Source: Alphaproteobacteria bacterium (lineage in GTDB: Bacteria > Pseudomonadota > Alphaproteobacteria > JAPULJ01). Taken from it: a DNA stretch of 34,976 bases. The translations under genes and the position numbers were made by a program. A model generated the notes under the pieces. The model had not been told where the DNA came from. It made no database searches and saw only the letters and a list, made by a program, of their open reading frames with translations. Each line of letters opens with the position of its first letter. Positions within the stretch are counted from its first letter, which is position 1. The DNA lies in contig JAPULJ010000232.1 of assembly GCA_027295145.1 (NCBI GenBank), forward strand, positions 1 to 34,976, given 5' to 3'. Shown in pieces: positions 15,900 through 23,012 of the stretch.

Positions 15900-16895
15900 C
15901 TAAAAATCGACCGGGTAGGACTTGAGCTTACCGCTGCGGTGCATTTCGACAATGCCCGGATTGGTGTTCTCCCAAACCAGCAGCATGGAACGCTTCTGCG
16001 AAAATCCCTGGTGGCGGATGTCCTCAGGCATCGACGCCACGTCGCCCGCTTTCATGATGACTTTGGCGCGTGGCCTGCCAGTCTCGAAGTCCTCGACTTC
16101 CCACTTGATCTCGTCGGAGAGTTGCACGAACCACTCGACCCTATCGTTGCCGTGCTTGACAGGCAGGATGTACTCCTCCGTCGTCATGCAATAGAGACTG
16201 GTTTTGCATACCGAGGTGATCGACGGGTTCCATGTTACGTCCGACCGCGCCAGGTAGGCGAAAAGATTGGTCGCGCCGATCTCGCTCTCGTAGCCAGGCT
16301 CGACATGGACTTCCGGCTGATCTTGGCTGACATCCTCAAATGCGCGATTGACGGGATAGCCGTTTTCGTCGGTGCGCAGAACGGTGTCGCCCGGCAAACC
16401 GACCATGCGCTTGCACACTTGGCGCTCGCGGTTGATGGCATCCCTATTGTGGCCGTTCTTTTTGCCGAGCCAAGCGGTCCCGGTCTCCTCAGGTGCGGCG
16501 AATGGATCGAAGCCGTCGTTGGTCCAGTCGTCGAGGATTTCCTTGAACGTCGCCAGGATGATCGGCGTCTCGAAGCTCTCCTTCAGGTCAATACCGGCAT
16601 CCTTATATGCCTCGTTGTATGAGCCCGCAAACATCTCGACAGTGCCGTAGAGGTTGTTGGTCCCGAATACGGCGTCGAAATTGATTTGGTTGTAGAAAAA
16701 CTGCCAAGCGACATCACGCATCATCGCGCGGAGAAAGATGTCGGCGGACATGTAGTGTGTCATCGATCCGTTCGCCGATGGCCACTCAATATAGACGAAG
16801 TACTCGTCCCGGCTGAACTTGAAGCTGCCTAGCTCGAACGAACGGTACCCGGTGCGGTTGCTGGCGTTGGATGCTATGACGGCGATCTCGCTCAT
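15900..16895 (-). CDS. hapD: Hydroquinone 1,2-dioxygenase, large (catalytic) subunit
   Basis: 331 residues from the ATG at 16895, about 4 nt after a GGAGAGGA ribosome region; a longer reading from 16994 runs into hapC. Length and pairing with a 165-residue partner match the HapCD/PnpCD two-subunit Fe(II) dioxygenases, which cleave hydroquinone next to a hydroxyl group to 4-hydroxymuconic semialdehyde. Candidate iron ligands are H248, N250, E254 (in K-H-G-N-D-R-V-E) and H295 (I-R-H-Q-G-F). Their spacing of 2, 4 and 41 residues equals that of the His/Asn/Glu/His set I recall for PnpD. The C-terminal half is a cupin-like barrel (K-A-G-D-V-A-S-M-P). It is not similar to intradiol or extradiol ring dioxygenases. 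Ring substituents accepted are unknown. Confidence 0.85.
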   Translation of the reverse strand: MSEIAVIASNASNRTGYRSFELGSFKFSRDEYFVYIEWPSANGSMTHYMSADIFLRAMMRDVAWQFFYNQINFDAVFGTNNLYGTVEMFAGSYNEAYKDAGIDLKESFETPIILATFKEILDDWTNDGFDPFAAPEETGTAWLGKKNGHNRDAINRERQVCKRMVGLPGDTVLRTDENGYPVNRAFEDVSQDQPEVHVEPGYESEIGATNLFAYLARSDVTWNPSITSVCKTSLYCMTTEEYILPVKHGNDRVEWFVQLSDEIKWEVEDFETGRPRAKVIMKAGDVASMPEDIRHQGFSQKRSMLLVWENTNPGIVEMHRSGKLKSYPVDF

Positions 16896-16969
16896 CGATC
16901 CTCTCCCGAATTCAAGAGTATGGTCATGTGTTTCGTGAAGCCCGTTTGCGTGGGGGCGCGCTACTTTGG

Positions 16970-17467
16970 TCAGGTCAGGCAGATATCCGCCCATTTCTCC
17001 ACCGTGAACGGACCCTGTATCGTCTGCTGGAGAATAACGCCCAGTTTTCGTGCTCGATACTGATAAACCGAACCTTTGGGCAGTATTGCTTGGTGGCCAC
17101 GTTTGAGCACGACCCAGCCCATTTTCGGCCCACTCGGATCGCCCTCGATCTTGCGAGTTCCTTCGTCCTCTTCGGCGACCACCTCCTCGCCTTCGGCCTT
17201 GTGGAAATGGACCTCGATCTCGCCATCCATGGCCAGAGCGAACTCGTCGTGGGAGCAGGTGAACCAGTCCGACTCGCCCTCGGCCCGCAAAACCTCGATA
17301 ACGTTCTCTAAATTCCGTGCCACGGCTACCTTCTCGTAGGGCGCAGAATTTCCCGCGACCTCGAAGACGTTCGAGAACGTATAGTGCTGGGGTCTGTCGT
17401 TGATGATCTCGATATGGCCCTTCTCGTAATCATCGAGCGAGCCGAATACGGTAACGTAGTCCGACAT
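16970..17467 (-). CDS. hapC: Hydroquinone 1,2-dioxygenase, small subunit
   Basis: 165 residues from the ATG at 17467, just after an AAGGATAGGCGG ribosome region. It is acidic, with an E-A-E-G-E-E-V-V-A-E-E-D-E stretch around 91-103. A cupin-type beta pattern is visible: A-M-D-G-E-I-E-V-H-F-H-K (about 79-90) and L-K-R-G-H-Q-A-I-L-P-K-G-S-V-Y-Q-Y-R-A (about 121-139). The small subunit of HapCD/PnpCD is of this size and pairs with the catalytic large subunit. The H-F-H and G-H motifs resemble cupin metal sites, but in the characterised enzyme iron is held by the large chain. It is the promoter-proximal gene of the operon, 55 nt downstream of the tandem operator at 17523-17556, and 74 nt separate it from hapD. 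Confidence 0.83.
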   Translation of the reverse strand: MSDYVTVFGSLDDYEKGHIEIINDRPQHYTFSNVFEVAGNSAPYEKVAVARNLENVIEVLRAEGESDWFTCSHDEFALAMDGEIEVHFHKAEGEEVVAEEDEGTRKIEGDPSGPKMGWVVLKRGHQAILPKGSVYQYRARKLGVILQQTIQGPFTVEKWADICLT

Positions 17468-17522
17468 TCCGCCTATCCTTCCCTGACCGATCCGTTGCTC
17501 AAAGACAAACGGAATTGATTTT

Positions 17523-17556
17523 GTTCGTATAGCGAACTATAGTACGTTGTACGAAC
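17523..17556. promoter_or_regulatory. Tandem IclR-type operator in the hapC/regulator divergent promoter
   Basis: Two 15-bp elements are separated by 4 nt: a perfect palindrome GTTCG-TATAG-CGAAC at 17523-17537 and a one-mismatch copy GTACG-TTGTA-CGAAC at 17542-17556. Read toward hapC the order is GTTCG-N5-CGTAC then GTTCG-CTATA-CGAAC. The arms fit the GTTCG-N5-CGCAC type site I recall for PcaR. The array lies 55 nt before hapC and 22 nt before the regulator ATG, so it can control both. A second array of identical build is at 21261-21294. Confidence 0.75.
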
Positions 17557-17578
17557 ATACTATGAGGTGGCAAAAACG

Positions 17579-18367
17579 ATGTCAACCGACAAAAACGAGC
17601 GTGAGTTTGTGCAGTCCCTGGCCCGCGGCCTCGCCGTGATCCGTTCTTTCGACGAAGACCATGCCGCCATGTCTCTAAGCGAGGTAGCCAATCGGACGGA
17701 CATGACCCGGGCAACAGCACGACGGTTGCTGCATACCTTAGTTGCGCTCGGCTACGCCGATCTCAATGGCAAGCTTTTTACCCTCAAGCCCACGGTGCTC
17801 GACCTCGGCTACGCCTACCTGTCCTCACTCAATCTGTGGCAGATCGCCCATCCAATCATGCAGGAAGTCGTGGAGAAGGTCCACGAATCCTGCTCGGCCT
17901 CAGTGCTCGAGGGACAAGACGTCATATACGTCGCGCGCGTGCCGACGCGGCGCATCTTGTCGATCGGGCTAAGTGTCGGCAGTCATCTTCCGGCGCATGC
18001 AACCTCCATGGGTCGCGTGCTTCTCTCTAGCCTGCCGGACGATGAATTGGAGGAGTTCCTGCGATCCGCAACCTTGAATCGATACACGGAGCGAACTGTG
18101 ACAGACCCTGCACGACTGAGGCGCATCATCGACAAGATCGCCAAAATCGGATGGGCTCTCGTCGACCAGGAATTCGAATTGGGCCTCCGATCGATCGCGG
18201 TGCCCGTCTGGGGGCTCAGCAGCCGACTGATAGCGGCTTTAAACATCAGCACCCACGCGGCACGAATGTCTACCGATCAAATGGTCGAACAACTGTTGCC
18301 TGTTCTACGAGACGCCTCTCGGCAAATCTCGGCGGCCATGGGGGTGAGGCAAAGCAAGCAGGCATAG
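17579..18367 (+). CDS. IclR-family transcriptional regulator, PcaR/PobR type
   Basis: 262 residues from the ATG at 17579, about 10 nt after GAGGTGG; an in-frame GTG at 17567 overlaps that ribosome site. An N-terminal winged helix (about 10-70) contains E-F-V-Q-S-L-A-R-G-L-A-V-I-R-S-F, the opening typical of the PcaR/PcaU/PobR group of IclR proteins, followed by the recognition helix T-R-A-T-A-R-R-L-L-H-T-L. The C-terminal IclR effector domain (about 85-255) shows A-H-A-T-S-M-G-R-V-L-L-S and the final W-G-L-S-S-R-L-I-A-A-L-N-I-S strand pair. Proteins of this group sense aromatic-pathway intermediates such as 3-oxoadipate or 4-hydroxybenzoate. It is divergent from hapC; its proposed operators at 17523-17556 and 21261-21294 predict control of itself, the hap-ABC operon and the TRAP genes. 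Confidence 0.92.
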   Translation: MSTDKNEREFVQSLARGLAVIRSFDEDHAAMSLSEVANRTDMTRATARRLLHTLVALGYADLNGKLFTLKPTVLDLGYAYLSSLNLWQIAHPIMQEVVEKVHESCSASVLEGQDVIYVARVPTRRILSIGLSVGSHLPAHATSMGRVLLSSLPDDELEEFLRSATLNRYTERTVTDPARLRRIIDKIAKIGWALVDQEFELGLRSIAVPVWGLSSRLIAALNISTHAARMSTDQMVEQLLPVLRDASRQISAAMGVRQSKQA

Positions 18368-18592
18368 AAGGCATCGACATCTCTATGGTTCCTAGCGCGC
18401 AGGCGTCCCGGAGTGGGGCGTCGACCGGTGATGCAATGTCTTCGAGATCCGCGACTGGAAAATCCGGCTGGTATTCATCTGTTTCGAGCCTGTTCTAAGC
18501 CGGCAAGGATATGGCTCCTTAAAACTGCGCAGGTGGCCTATCGAAAAAATTGCCTGTATCATCGTCGGCGCGACCTCAATGCGACGGCCTCG

Positions 18593-19450
18593 ATGCCTGC
18601 GATGGACATTCCCGCCCATGAGACCGGCGCGTGCCGGTCGGGAAATGTTACACTGCGCTACCGAAAGTTCGGTGCGCCGGGCCGCACGCCCGTGTTGATC
18701 GTCCACGGCCTTTCGTATTTCTCTTACGACTGGATAGGGGTCGGCGATGCGTTGGCCGACGGCCGCGAAGTTGTGGCCCAGGATATGCGCGGGTTCGGCG
18801 ATTCGGACTGGAGCCCAGACGCCGATTACTCGCTCGACACATTCGCCGACGATATTGGTGAGCTCTGCGATCATTTCGGCTGGGCGAATGTGGTACTGGT
18901 GGGTCATTCTATGGGCGGGCGCAACGTGACTTATTTCGCAAGCCGGCGTCCAGATAGAGTCGCCGCCCTGGTGCTGGTCGACTATTCTCCGGTAAACGCG
19001 CCCGAGGGCTCCGAGCGGGTCACAAGGACCGTCGCAGGGGTGCCGAACACCTTCACTTCGGTTGACGAAGCGATTCGATATTTCGGCAAGGATGCCTCGG
19101 ATGACCGCATCCGGGCTCGCATGGAGGCTTATCTCCGCCCGGTCGAGGGCGGCTTCGCGATCAAGCGGGACACCGTGTTTCGCGACCGGTTCCGCAAGGT
19201 GTTGGAGACAGGGGAGCGCCCCAAGCTGCCGGTCGACATGTGGGATGAACTGGCGGCCGTAGCCGCGCCGATCCTAGTTCTGCGCGGCCGGCGTTCGGAC
19301 ATGTTCGCACAAGCGACGGCCTCTCGGGTCAAGTCGTGCAATCCGCGGCTCGGCCTGGTCGAGCTCGACACCGGCCACGATGTCGCGGGCGAAGACCCGG
19401 GCGGCCTGGTCCGCGAGATAACCAATTTCCTTCATCGGGAGGACCGCTGA
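18593..19450 (+). CDS. Alpha/beta hydrolase
   Basis: 285 residues from the ATG at 18593 (another ATG at 18602); a longer frame from 18413 adds 60 residues of non-family sequence. No strong ribosome site is seen. Alpha/beta-hydrolase marks are the oxyanion loop V-H-G-L-S-Y-F-S-Y-D-W (37-47), nucleophile S106 in V-G-H-S-M-G-G, likely acid D236 in R-S-D-M-F and H262 in T-G-H-D-V. A lid domain spans about 130-215. Such enzymes hydrolyse esters, lactones, epoxides or carbon-carbon bonds of ring-cleavage products. Its stop overlaps the start of the VOC gene (TGATG), so the two are coupled. Its place between the IclR gene and the TRAP genes suggests a peripheral step of the same pathway, for example releasing a hydroquinone from an ester; this is speculative. 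Confidence 0.88.
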   Translation: MPAMDIPAHETGACRSGNVTLRYRKFGAPGRTPVLIVHGLSYFSYDWIGVGDALADGREVVAQDMRGFGDSDWSPDADYSLDTFADDIGELCDHFGWANVVLVGHSMGGRNVTYFASRRPDRVAALVLVDYSPVNAPEGSERVTRTVAGVPNTFTSVDEAIRYFGKDASDDRIRARMEAYLRPVEGGFAIKRDTVFRDRFRKVLETGERPKLPVDMWDELAAVAAPILVLRGRRSDMFAQATASRVKSCNPRLGLVELDTGHDVAGEDPGGLVREITNFLHREDR

Positions 19451-20052
19451 TGGCTGTGAAAACGGCAAAGGGTTCGACGCTAGATACGCCGATCACGCGC
19501 GGAATTGATCACTTGGCCTTCGCCACGGACGACATGCCGGTGACCATGGAGTTCTATACACGCGTACTGAAGATGCAGCTCGTACATGTGCGCCGGGTGC
19601 CTTACGAGCGTGATCGGGGCCAGCCGCCTTTCGACAACTTGCGCCACTACTTCTTCAGCATGGGAAACGACTCACTGCTCGCCTTCTTCGAATTCCCCAA
19701 GGGGCTCGAACGCCAGAACCGCGATCTCCCCGGTGGTATGCAGCACGTCGCGTTTCACGTCGCCAACGACCGGTTCGAGGCCATGATCGAACACATCAGG
19801 TCGTGCGATGTGGATGTAATCGGCCCGCTCTCGCTGGGGGGGCGCTTCTGGTCCGCCTACCTGTTCGACCCCAACGGCATCCGCCTTGAGCTCACGACCA
19901 TCCGTGAGGCGGGCGAGCCGTCCGCCGTCAGCTCGGTACTGCAGACCGAGGCGGAAGCGCGCGCCGAATTGGAGACGCTGTTCAACGACCCGGACGAGGT
20001 TGCACGCTGGCTCGCCGCCATGCCCCTGATCGAACCCCCGGACAATACTTAA
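19450..20052 (+). CDS. VOC-family (glyoxalase/extradiol-like) protein
   Basis: 200 residues from the ATG at 19450 that shares its A with the TGA stop of the hydrolase gene. It has two beta-alpha-beta-beta-beta modules. A complete metal set is likely: H21 (I-D-H-L-A-F-A-T), E81 (F-F-E-F-P), H99 (Q-H-V-A-F-H) and E147 (R-L-E-L-T), matching the His/Glu pattern of glyoxalase I and fosfomycin-resistance proteins, so unlike the VOC protein at 3740-4114 it should be an active metalloenzyme. The C-terminal 45 residues form an added acidic helix rich in Glu/Ala/Asp. Reaction unknown; lyase, isomerase or dioxygenase are all possible in this fold. It converges on and overlaps by 4 nt the amidohydrolase gene. 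Confidence 0.86.
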   Translation: MAVKTAKGSTLDTPITRGIDHLAFATDDMPVTMEFYTRVLKMQLVHVRRVPYERDRGQPPFDNLRHYFFSMGNDSLLAFFEFPKGLERQNRDLPGGMQHVAFHVANDRFEAMIEHIRSCDVDVIGPLSLGGRFWSAYLFDPNGIRLELTTIREAGEPSAVSSVLQTEAEARAELETLFNDPDEVARWLAAMPLIEPPDNT

Positions 20053-21044
20053 CCACTTCGGGCCTTCGGCCACGGCCGAAGAAGTGTAGCGCCGTTGCCT
20101 TTCAGTATCGCTGTGATATCCGTCGCCGGCAAGCCGGAGGACCGCAGCGCTTCCAGCGTGCGGCCGGTTTCGAATATCGGGCAATCGGTACCGAGAAGAA
20201 CGCGTTCGCGGCCGAATACCTCGGCAGCGAGGGCAATGGCGCGCGGCCCGAAGCTCGCCGTATCAACATAGAGCCGACCGAAGCGGGAAGAAGGAAGCGG
20301 AGCCTCCGGCGTCCGCACTGAACTCACATGATCCATCCGTTCGACCAGGAATGGTATGGCGCCGCCCAGGTTGGCGACCTGGACGGTAAGGCGTGGGTAA
20401 GTCTCCAGGAAATTTGTCATGGCGAGCGTGACCACGACCGAGCTCAGTCGGGCCTGCACGTCGAGCACGATGTGGCGCATATTGTCGTTGTCGCGCTCCA
20501 CTGTGCCAACGCCCGCGCCCGGCATCGGCCCAGGGTGGATGAAGATGTGCGCGGCCATCGCGTCAGCCGTCTCCAGGATCGGCGCCAATGCCTGCGTATG
20601 CGCCAACGTCTGGAAGCCATCGACCGGCAAGATCACGCCTACAAAACCCGGCCGCGCCAGCACGCGCTGAAGTTCGGAGACCGCGGCTGTCGCATCGGCG
20701 AGCGGTATGGTGGCGAAACCGGCAAATCGCCCCGGTTGTCCCGCAATTGTCTCGGCCAGCGCGTCGTTGAATGCGCGCACCAGGGGGGCGGCCTCATCAA
20801 CCGGCAGGCTGTCGATCCCGAAGAGGCCGGGTAGGGACAGGACCTGAGTTTCGACGCCATGCCGGTCCATGAAGGCGAGGCGGCGGTCGATCTCGGTAAG
20901 ATCGAGCCCGACCGGCAAGCTCTCCCGATAAACTTCAAGCCGCTCGCCCTTGGGTCCGGCGACGATCCGCGGTGCGGTCACACGGGCGCGCAGGGCCTCA
21001 GCAAGCGTGGGCGGCAGCCAATGACAGTGCCAGTCGATGCTCAT
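20049..21044 (-). CDS. Amidohydrolase family 2 protein (ACMSD-like decarboxylase/hydrolase)
   Basis: 331 residues from the ATG at 21044. The fold is that of ACMSD, gamma-resorcylate decarboxylase and related metal-dependent decarboxylases or hydrolases: the first metal pair H6-x-H8 (D-W-H-C-H-W-L-P), H170 in F-I-H-P-G-P and D287 in L-L-G-T-D-C-P. The fourth family motif normally reads H-x-G-G. Here it is N225-L-G-G-A-I-P-F (AAC codon), so the histidine that helps activate the substrate or water in ACMSD is apparently replaced by Asn. Activity may be changed or lost. It is divergent from the TRAP genes across 307 bp holding the second tandem operator, so it may belong to the same regulon. A role in decarboxylating an aromatic acid to a hydroquinone is conceivable but unproven. 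Confidence 0.87.
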   Translation of the reverse strand: MSIDWHCHWLPPTLAEALRARVTAPRIVAGPKGERLEVYRESLPVGLDLTEIDRRLAFMDRHGVETQVLSLPGLFGIDSLPVDEAAPLVRAFNDALAETIAGQPGRFAGFATIPLADATAAVSELQRVLARPGFVGVILPVDGFQTLAHTQALAPILETADAMAAHIFIHPGPMPGAGVGTVERDNDNMRHIVLDVQARLSSVVVTLAMTNFLETYPRLTVQVANLGGAIPFLVERMDHVSSVRTPEAPLPSSRFGRLYVDTASFGPRAIALAAEVFGRERVLLGTDCPIFETGRTLEALRSSGLPATDITAILKGNGATLLRPWPKARSG

Positions 21045-21351
21045 TTATTCGCCCCGTGAGGGTATGTGCACGGCGATGCAGCTCGGCGCCTGCCGGAAGA
21101 GAGAGCGTTCGCAGTCGGCGCGGCGTTTGCCGGCCACTGGTTGGTGTGATTTCGTCGGTCATCGCCGAAGCCGCAACCTTTGTAGGTTTACCTTCCAGGA
21201 GGTCGAACAGCCAAGTGGTCTTTTCGAACCTTGACGCTGCATACCTCTTTCAACTAAGATGTTCGCATCACGCACTTATGTTCGTTATACGAACAATCGG
21301 AGACTCTTAAATCTTAGAATATCCCGAAGCGTATGAAGGGAGGAGGAACCA
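21045..21351. other. Divergent promoter region between the amidohydrolase and TRAP genes
   Basis: 307 bp without a convincing gene. The right half contains the tandem operator (21261-21294) and the dctP leader with a strong GGGAGGAGG ribosome site at about 21339-21347. The left half shows no clear structure. Confidence 0.6.
21261..21294. promoter_or_regulatory. Tandem IclR-type operator upstream of the TRAP genes
   Basis: GTTCG-CATCA-CGCAC (21261-21275), 4 nt, then the perfect palindrome GTTCG-TTATA-CGAAC (21280-21294). The element order, 19-bp repeat, 4-nt gap and distance to the downstream ATG (57 nt) match those of the hapC operator (55 nt). The TATACG in the second element could serve as a -10 box with TTCGCA 18 bp upstream as a weak -35, so a bound regulator would overlap the promoter. 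Confidence 0.75.
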
Positions 21352-22455
21352 ATGACGCAACATGGCAGCAATAAACCAAGGGCCGGTGGTGTTGGTCGCC
21401 ATCGATTTCTTTCCGCAGCCGGCGCGATTACATTGGTCGCCAGCGCTGCGGCACTAGCGCTGGTGCCAACGCCGGCGATGGCCAAAACATACGAGCTAAA
21501 AATCGCTCATTTCGTAACGCCCAAGCATTCCTATTCCAAATGGATCGAGAAATGGGCAAAGGAGCTGGAGGCCAAGTCAAAGGGCGAGCTCAAGTTCAAG
21601 ATCTTTCCCGGCGCCCAGCTCGGGCCGCCGCCGAAGTACTACGACATGGTGCGGCGCGGCCAGGTCGACATCACTTGGATCGTGCACGGCTTCACGGCCG
21701 GGCTCTTTCCGCTAACCGAGCTGTCGAACCTTCCCTATTTGGTTGGGAGTGCGGAGATCGGCATTAAAGTACTGAACGACAAGATGCTGAGATCGAAGTA
21801 CCTCGATCGCGAGCATAAGCGTGTGAAGGTGCTGATGCTGTTCACGCACCAGCCGGGCAACATCAACACCGCCAAGCGGCCAGTGCGCACAATCGCCGAC
21901 ATCAAGGGCCTGCGACTGCGCTTTGCTTCGCCAACGATCAGGGATTTCATCGCCGCCCTCGGCGGAACGCCAGTCGGCTTGCCGCCAACGCGGATTTCGG
22001 AGGACATGCAGAAAGGTACTCTCGACGGCGCCTTCATCGATTACGGCGGTGCGGGCATCGCATTCAAGATGGGGCCGGTGACCAAGTACACAACGGAGAT
22101 GTACTCCTACGTGGCCAGCTTCTGCCTGTGCATGAACCAGCGCAGCTTTAACCGGCTGCCGGCTAGTCTTCGCGCCTTGATCGACAAGTCCTTGATCGGT
22201 CGCGAGAAGGAGGTAGGCCACGCCTGGGACAAGCTCGACCCAATCGGCAAGAAAATCATGATGAAGGCCGGCATGACGCCGATCAAGCTTACGCCCGCAG
22301 AGGACAAGAAGTTCCGGGCGATCGGCGCCAAGGTGGCCGAGGCCAAGATTGCCGAGCTGGAGAAGCGGGGCCTGCCGGCGCGCGCCGTTTACAAAATGAT
22401 GAAGGCGCTGGCGGCTAAGCACGCAGCGACTTCGCGGAACTTCTGGGCCAAGTAG
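21352..22455 (+). CDS. dctP: TRAP transporter substrate-binding protein DctP
   Basis: 367 residues from the ATG at 21352 after GGGAGGAGG. A signal peptide covers 1-44 (basic start, hydrophobic Ala/Val/Leu core, cleavage after P-A-M-A). The mature protein starts K-T-Y-E-L-K-I-A-H-F and has the DctP fold: the long-helix region W-A-K-E-L-E-A-K-S-K-G-E-L-K-F-K-I-F-P-G-A-Q-L-G and the G-L-R-L-R-F-A-S...A-L-G-G-T-P-V-G segment, whose Arg normally binds the ligand carboxylate. It captures an organic acid in the periplasm for the DctQM carrier. The upstream operator suggests the ligand belongs to the hydroquinone-type pathway, such as an aromatic or ring-cleavage acid; the identity is inferred only. 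Confidence 0.93.
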   Translation: MTQHGSNKPRAGGVGRHRFLSAAGAITLVASAAALALVPTPAMAKTYELKIAHFVTPKHSYSKWIEKWAKELEAKSKGELKFKIFPGAQLGPPPKYYDMVRRGQVDITWIVHGFTAGLFPLTELSNLPYLVGSAEIGIKVLNDKMLRSKYLDREHKRVKVLMLFTHQPGNINTAKRPVRTIADIKGLRLRFASPTIRDFIAALGGTPVGLPPTRISEDMQKGTLDGAFIDYGGAGIAFKMGPVTKYTTEMYSYVASFCLCMNQRSFNRLPASLRALIDKSLIGREKEVGHAWDKLDPIGKKIMMKAGMTPIKLTPAEDKKFRAIGAKVAEAKIAELEKRGLPARAVYKMMKALAAKHAATSRNFWAK

Positions 22456-22468
22456 GGCGTTGAACGAC

Positions 22469-22975
22469 ATGGCGCGCTTAAGGGTGGTGGCATTGCCGTT
22501 TGGTTATGCCGCCGCCCTGGTCCTGGCTTTTATGATGCTGTTCACGGCCACCGCCGTAGTCATGCGCGAGATATTCGATGCGCCGATCCTCGGAGTCATC
22601 GACGTCATGGAGTTGGCGCTGATATTCTGCATCTTCGTCGCCTTGCCGGGCGTGTTTCTGCGTGACGAAAACGTGGTGGTCGACATAATCGACCAAGCGG
22701 TGCCCCCGCGGGTGTGCGCTGCGCTGCGTCTGATCGGTCTGGTACTGACGCTTGGATTCCTCGTGTTGATGATGATCGAGATGATCGAGCCGGCGCTCGA
22801 CAAACTGAACGATCGTGAAGTCACCATGACCTTAAGCATCAACCGTTTCGTCCATTGGGTCCCGATCATCTTCGGCTTCGCCTTGTCGATCGTCGCGACC
22901 TTATGTGTGCTCGCGCATTATCTGCGCCACGGCGTGCCGACGGCACGCCAGAGCGCGGAAAAAACTTCCGAATGA
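22469..22975 (+). CDS. dctQ: TRAP transporter small permease DctQ
   Basis: 168 residues from the ATG at 22469, 13 nt after the dctP stop. An in-frame TTG at 22460 is an alternative that lies too close to the only G-rich site. Four membrane helices are visible. The DctQ signature is present as M-R-E-I-F-D-A-P-I-L-G-V-I-D-V-M-E-L-A-L-I-F-C (about 32-54) followed by L-P-G-V-F-L-R-D-E-N-V-V-V-D. DctQ is the inner-membrane scaffold that pairs with DctM. Gene order P-Q-M and tight spacing indicate one operon. Confidence 0.92.
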   Translation: MARLRVVALPFGYAAALVLAFMMLFTATAVVMREIFDAPILGVIDVMELALIFCIFVALPGVFLRDENVVVDIIDQAVPPRVCAALRLIGLVLTLGFLVLMMIEMIEPALDKLNDREVTMTLSINRFVHWVPIIFGFALSIVATLCVLAHYLRHGVPTARQSAEKTSE

Positions 22976-23012
22976 TCTGCGGCGAGCGTGCATCTGAAGG
23001 TTGCCCGGACCG

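Noticed and set aside
18413-18592. N-terminal extension of the alpha/beta hydrolase
   Set aside because: The extra 60 residues are basic and lack family character; family similarity starts after 18593.
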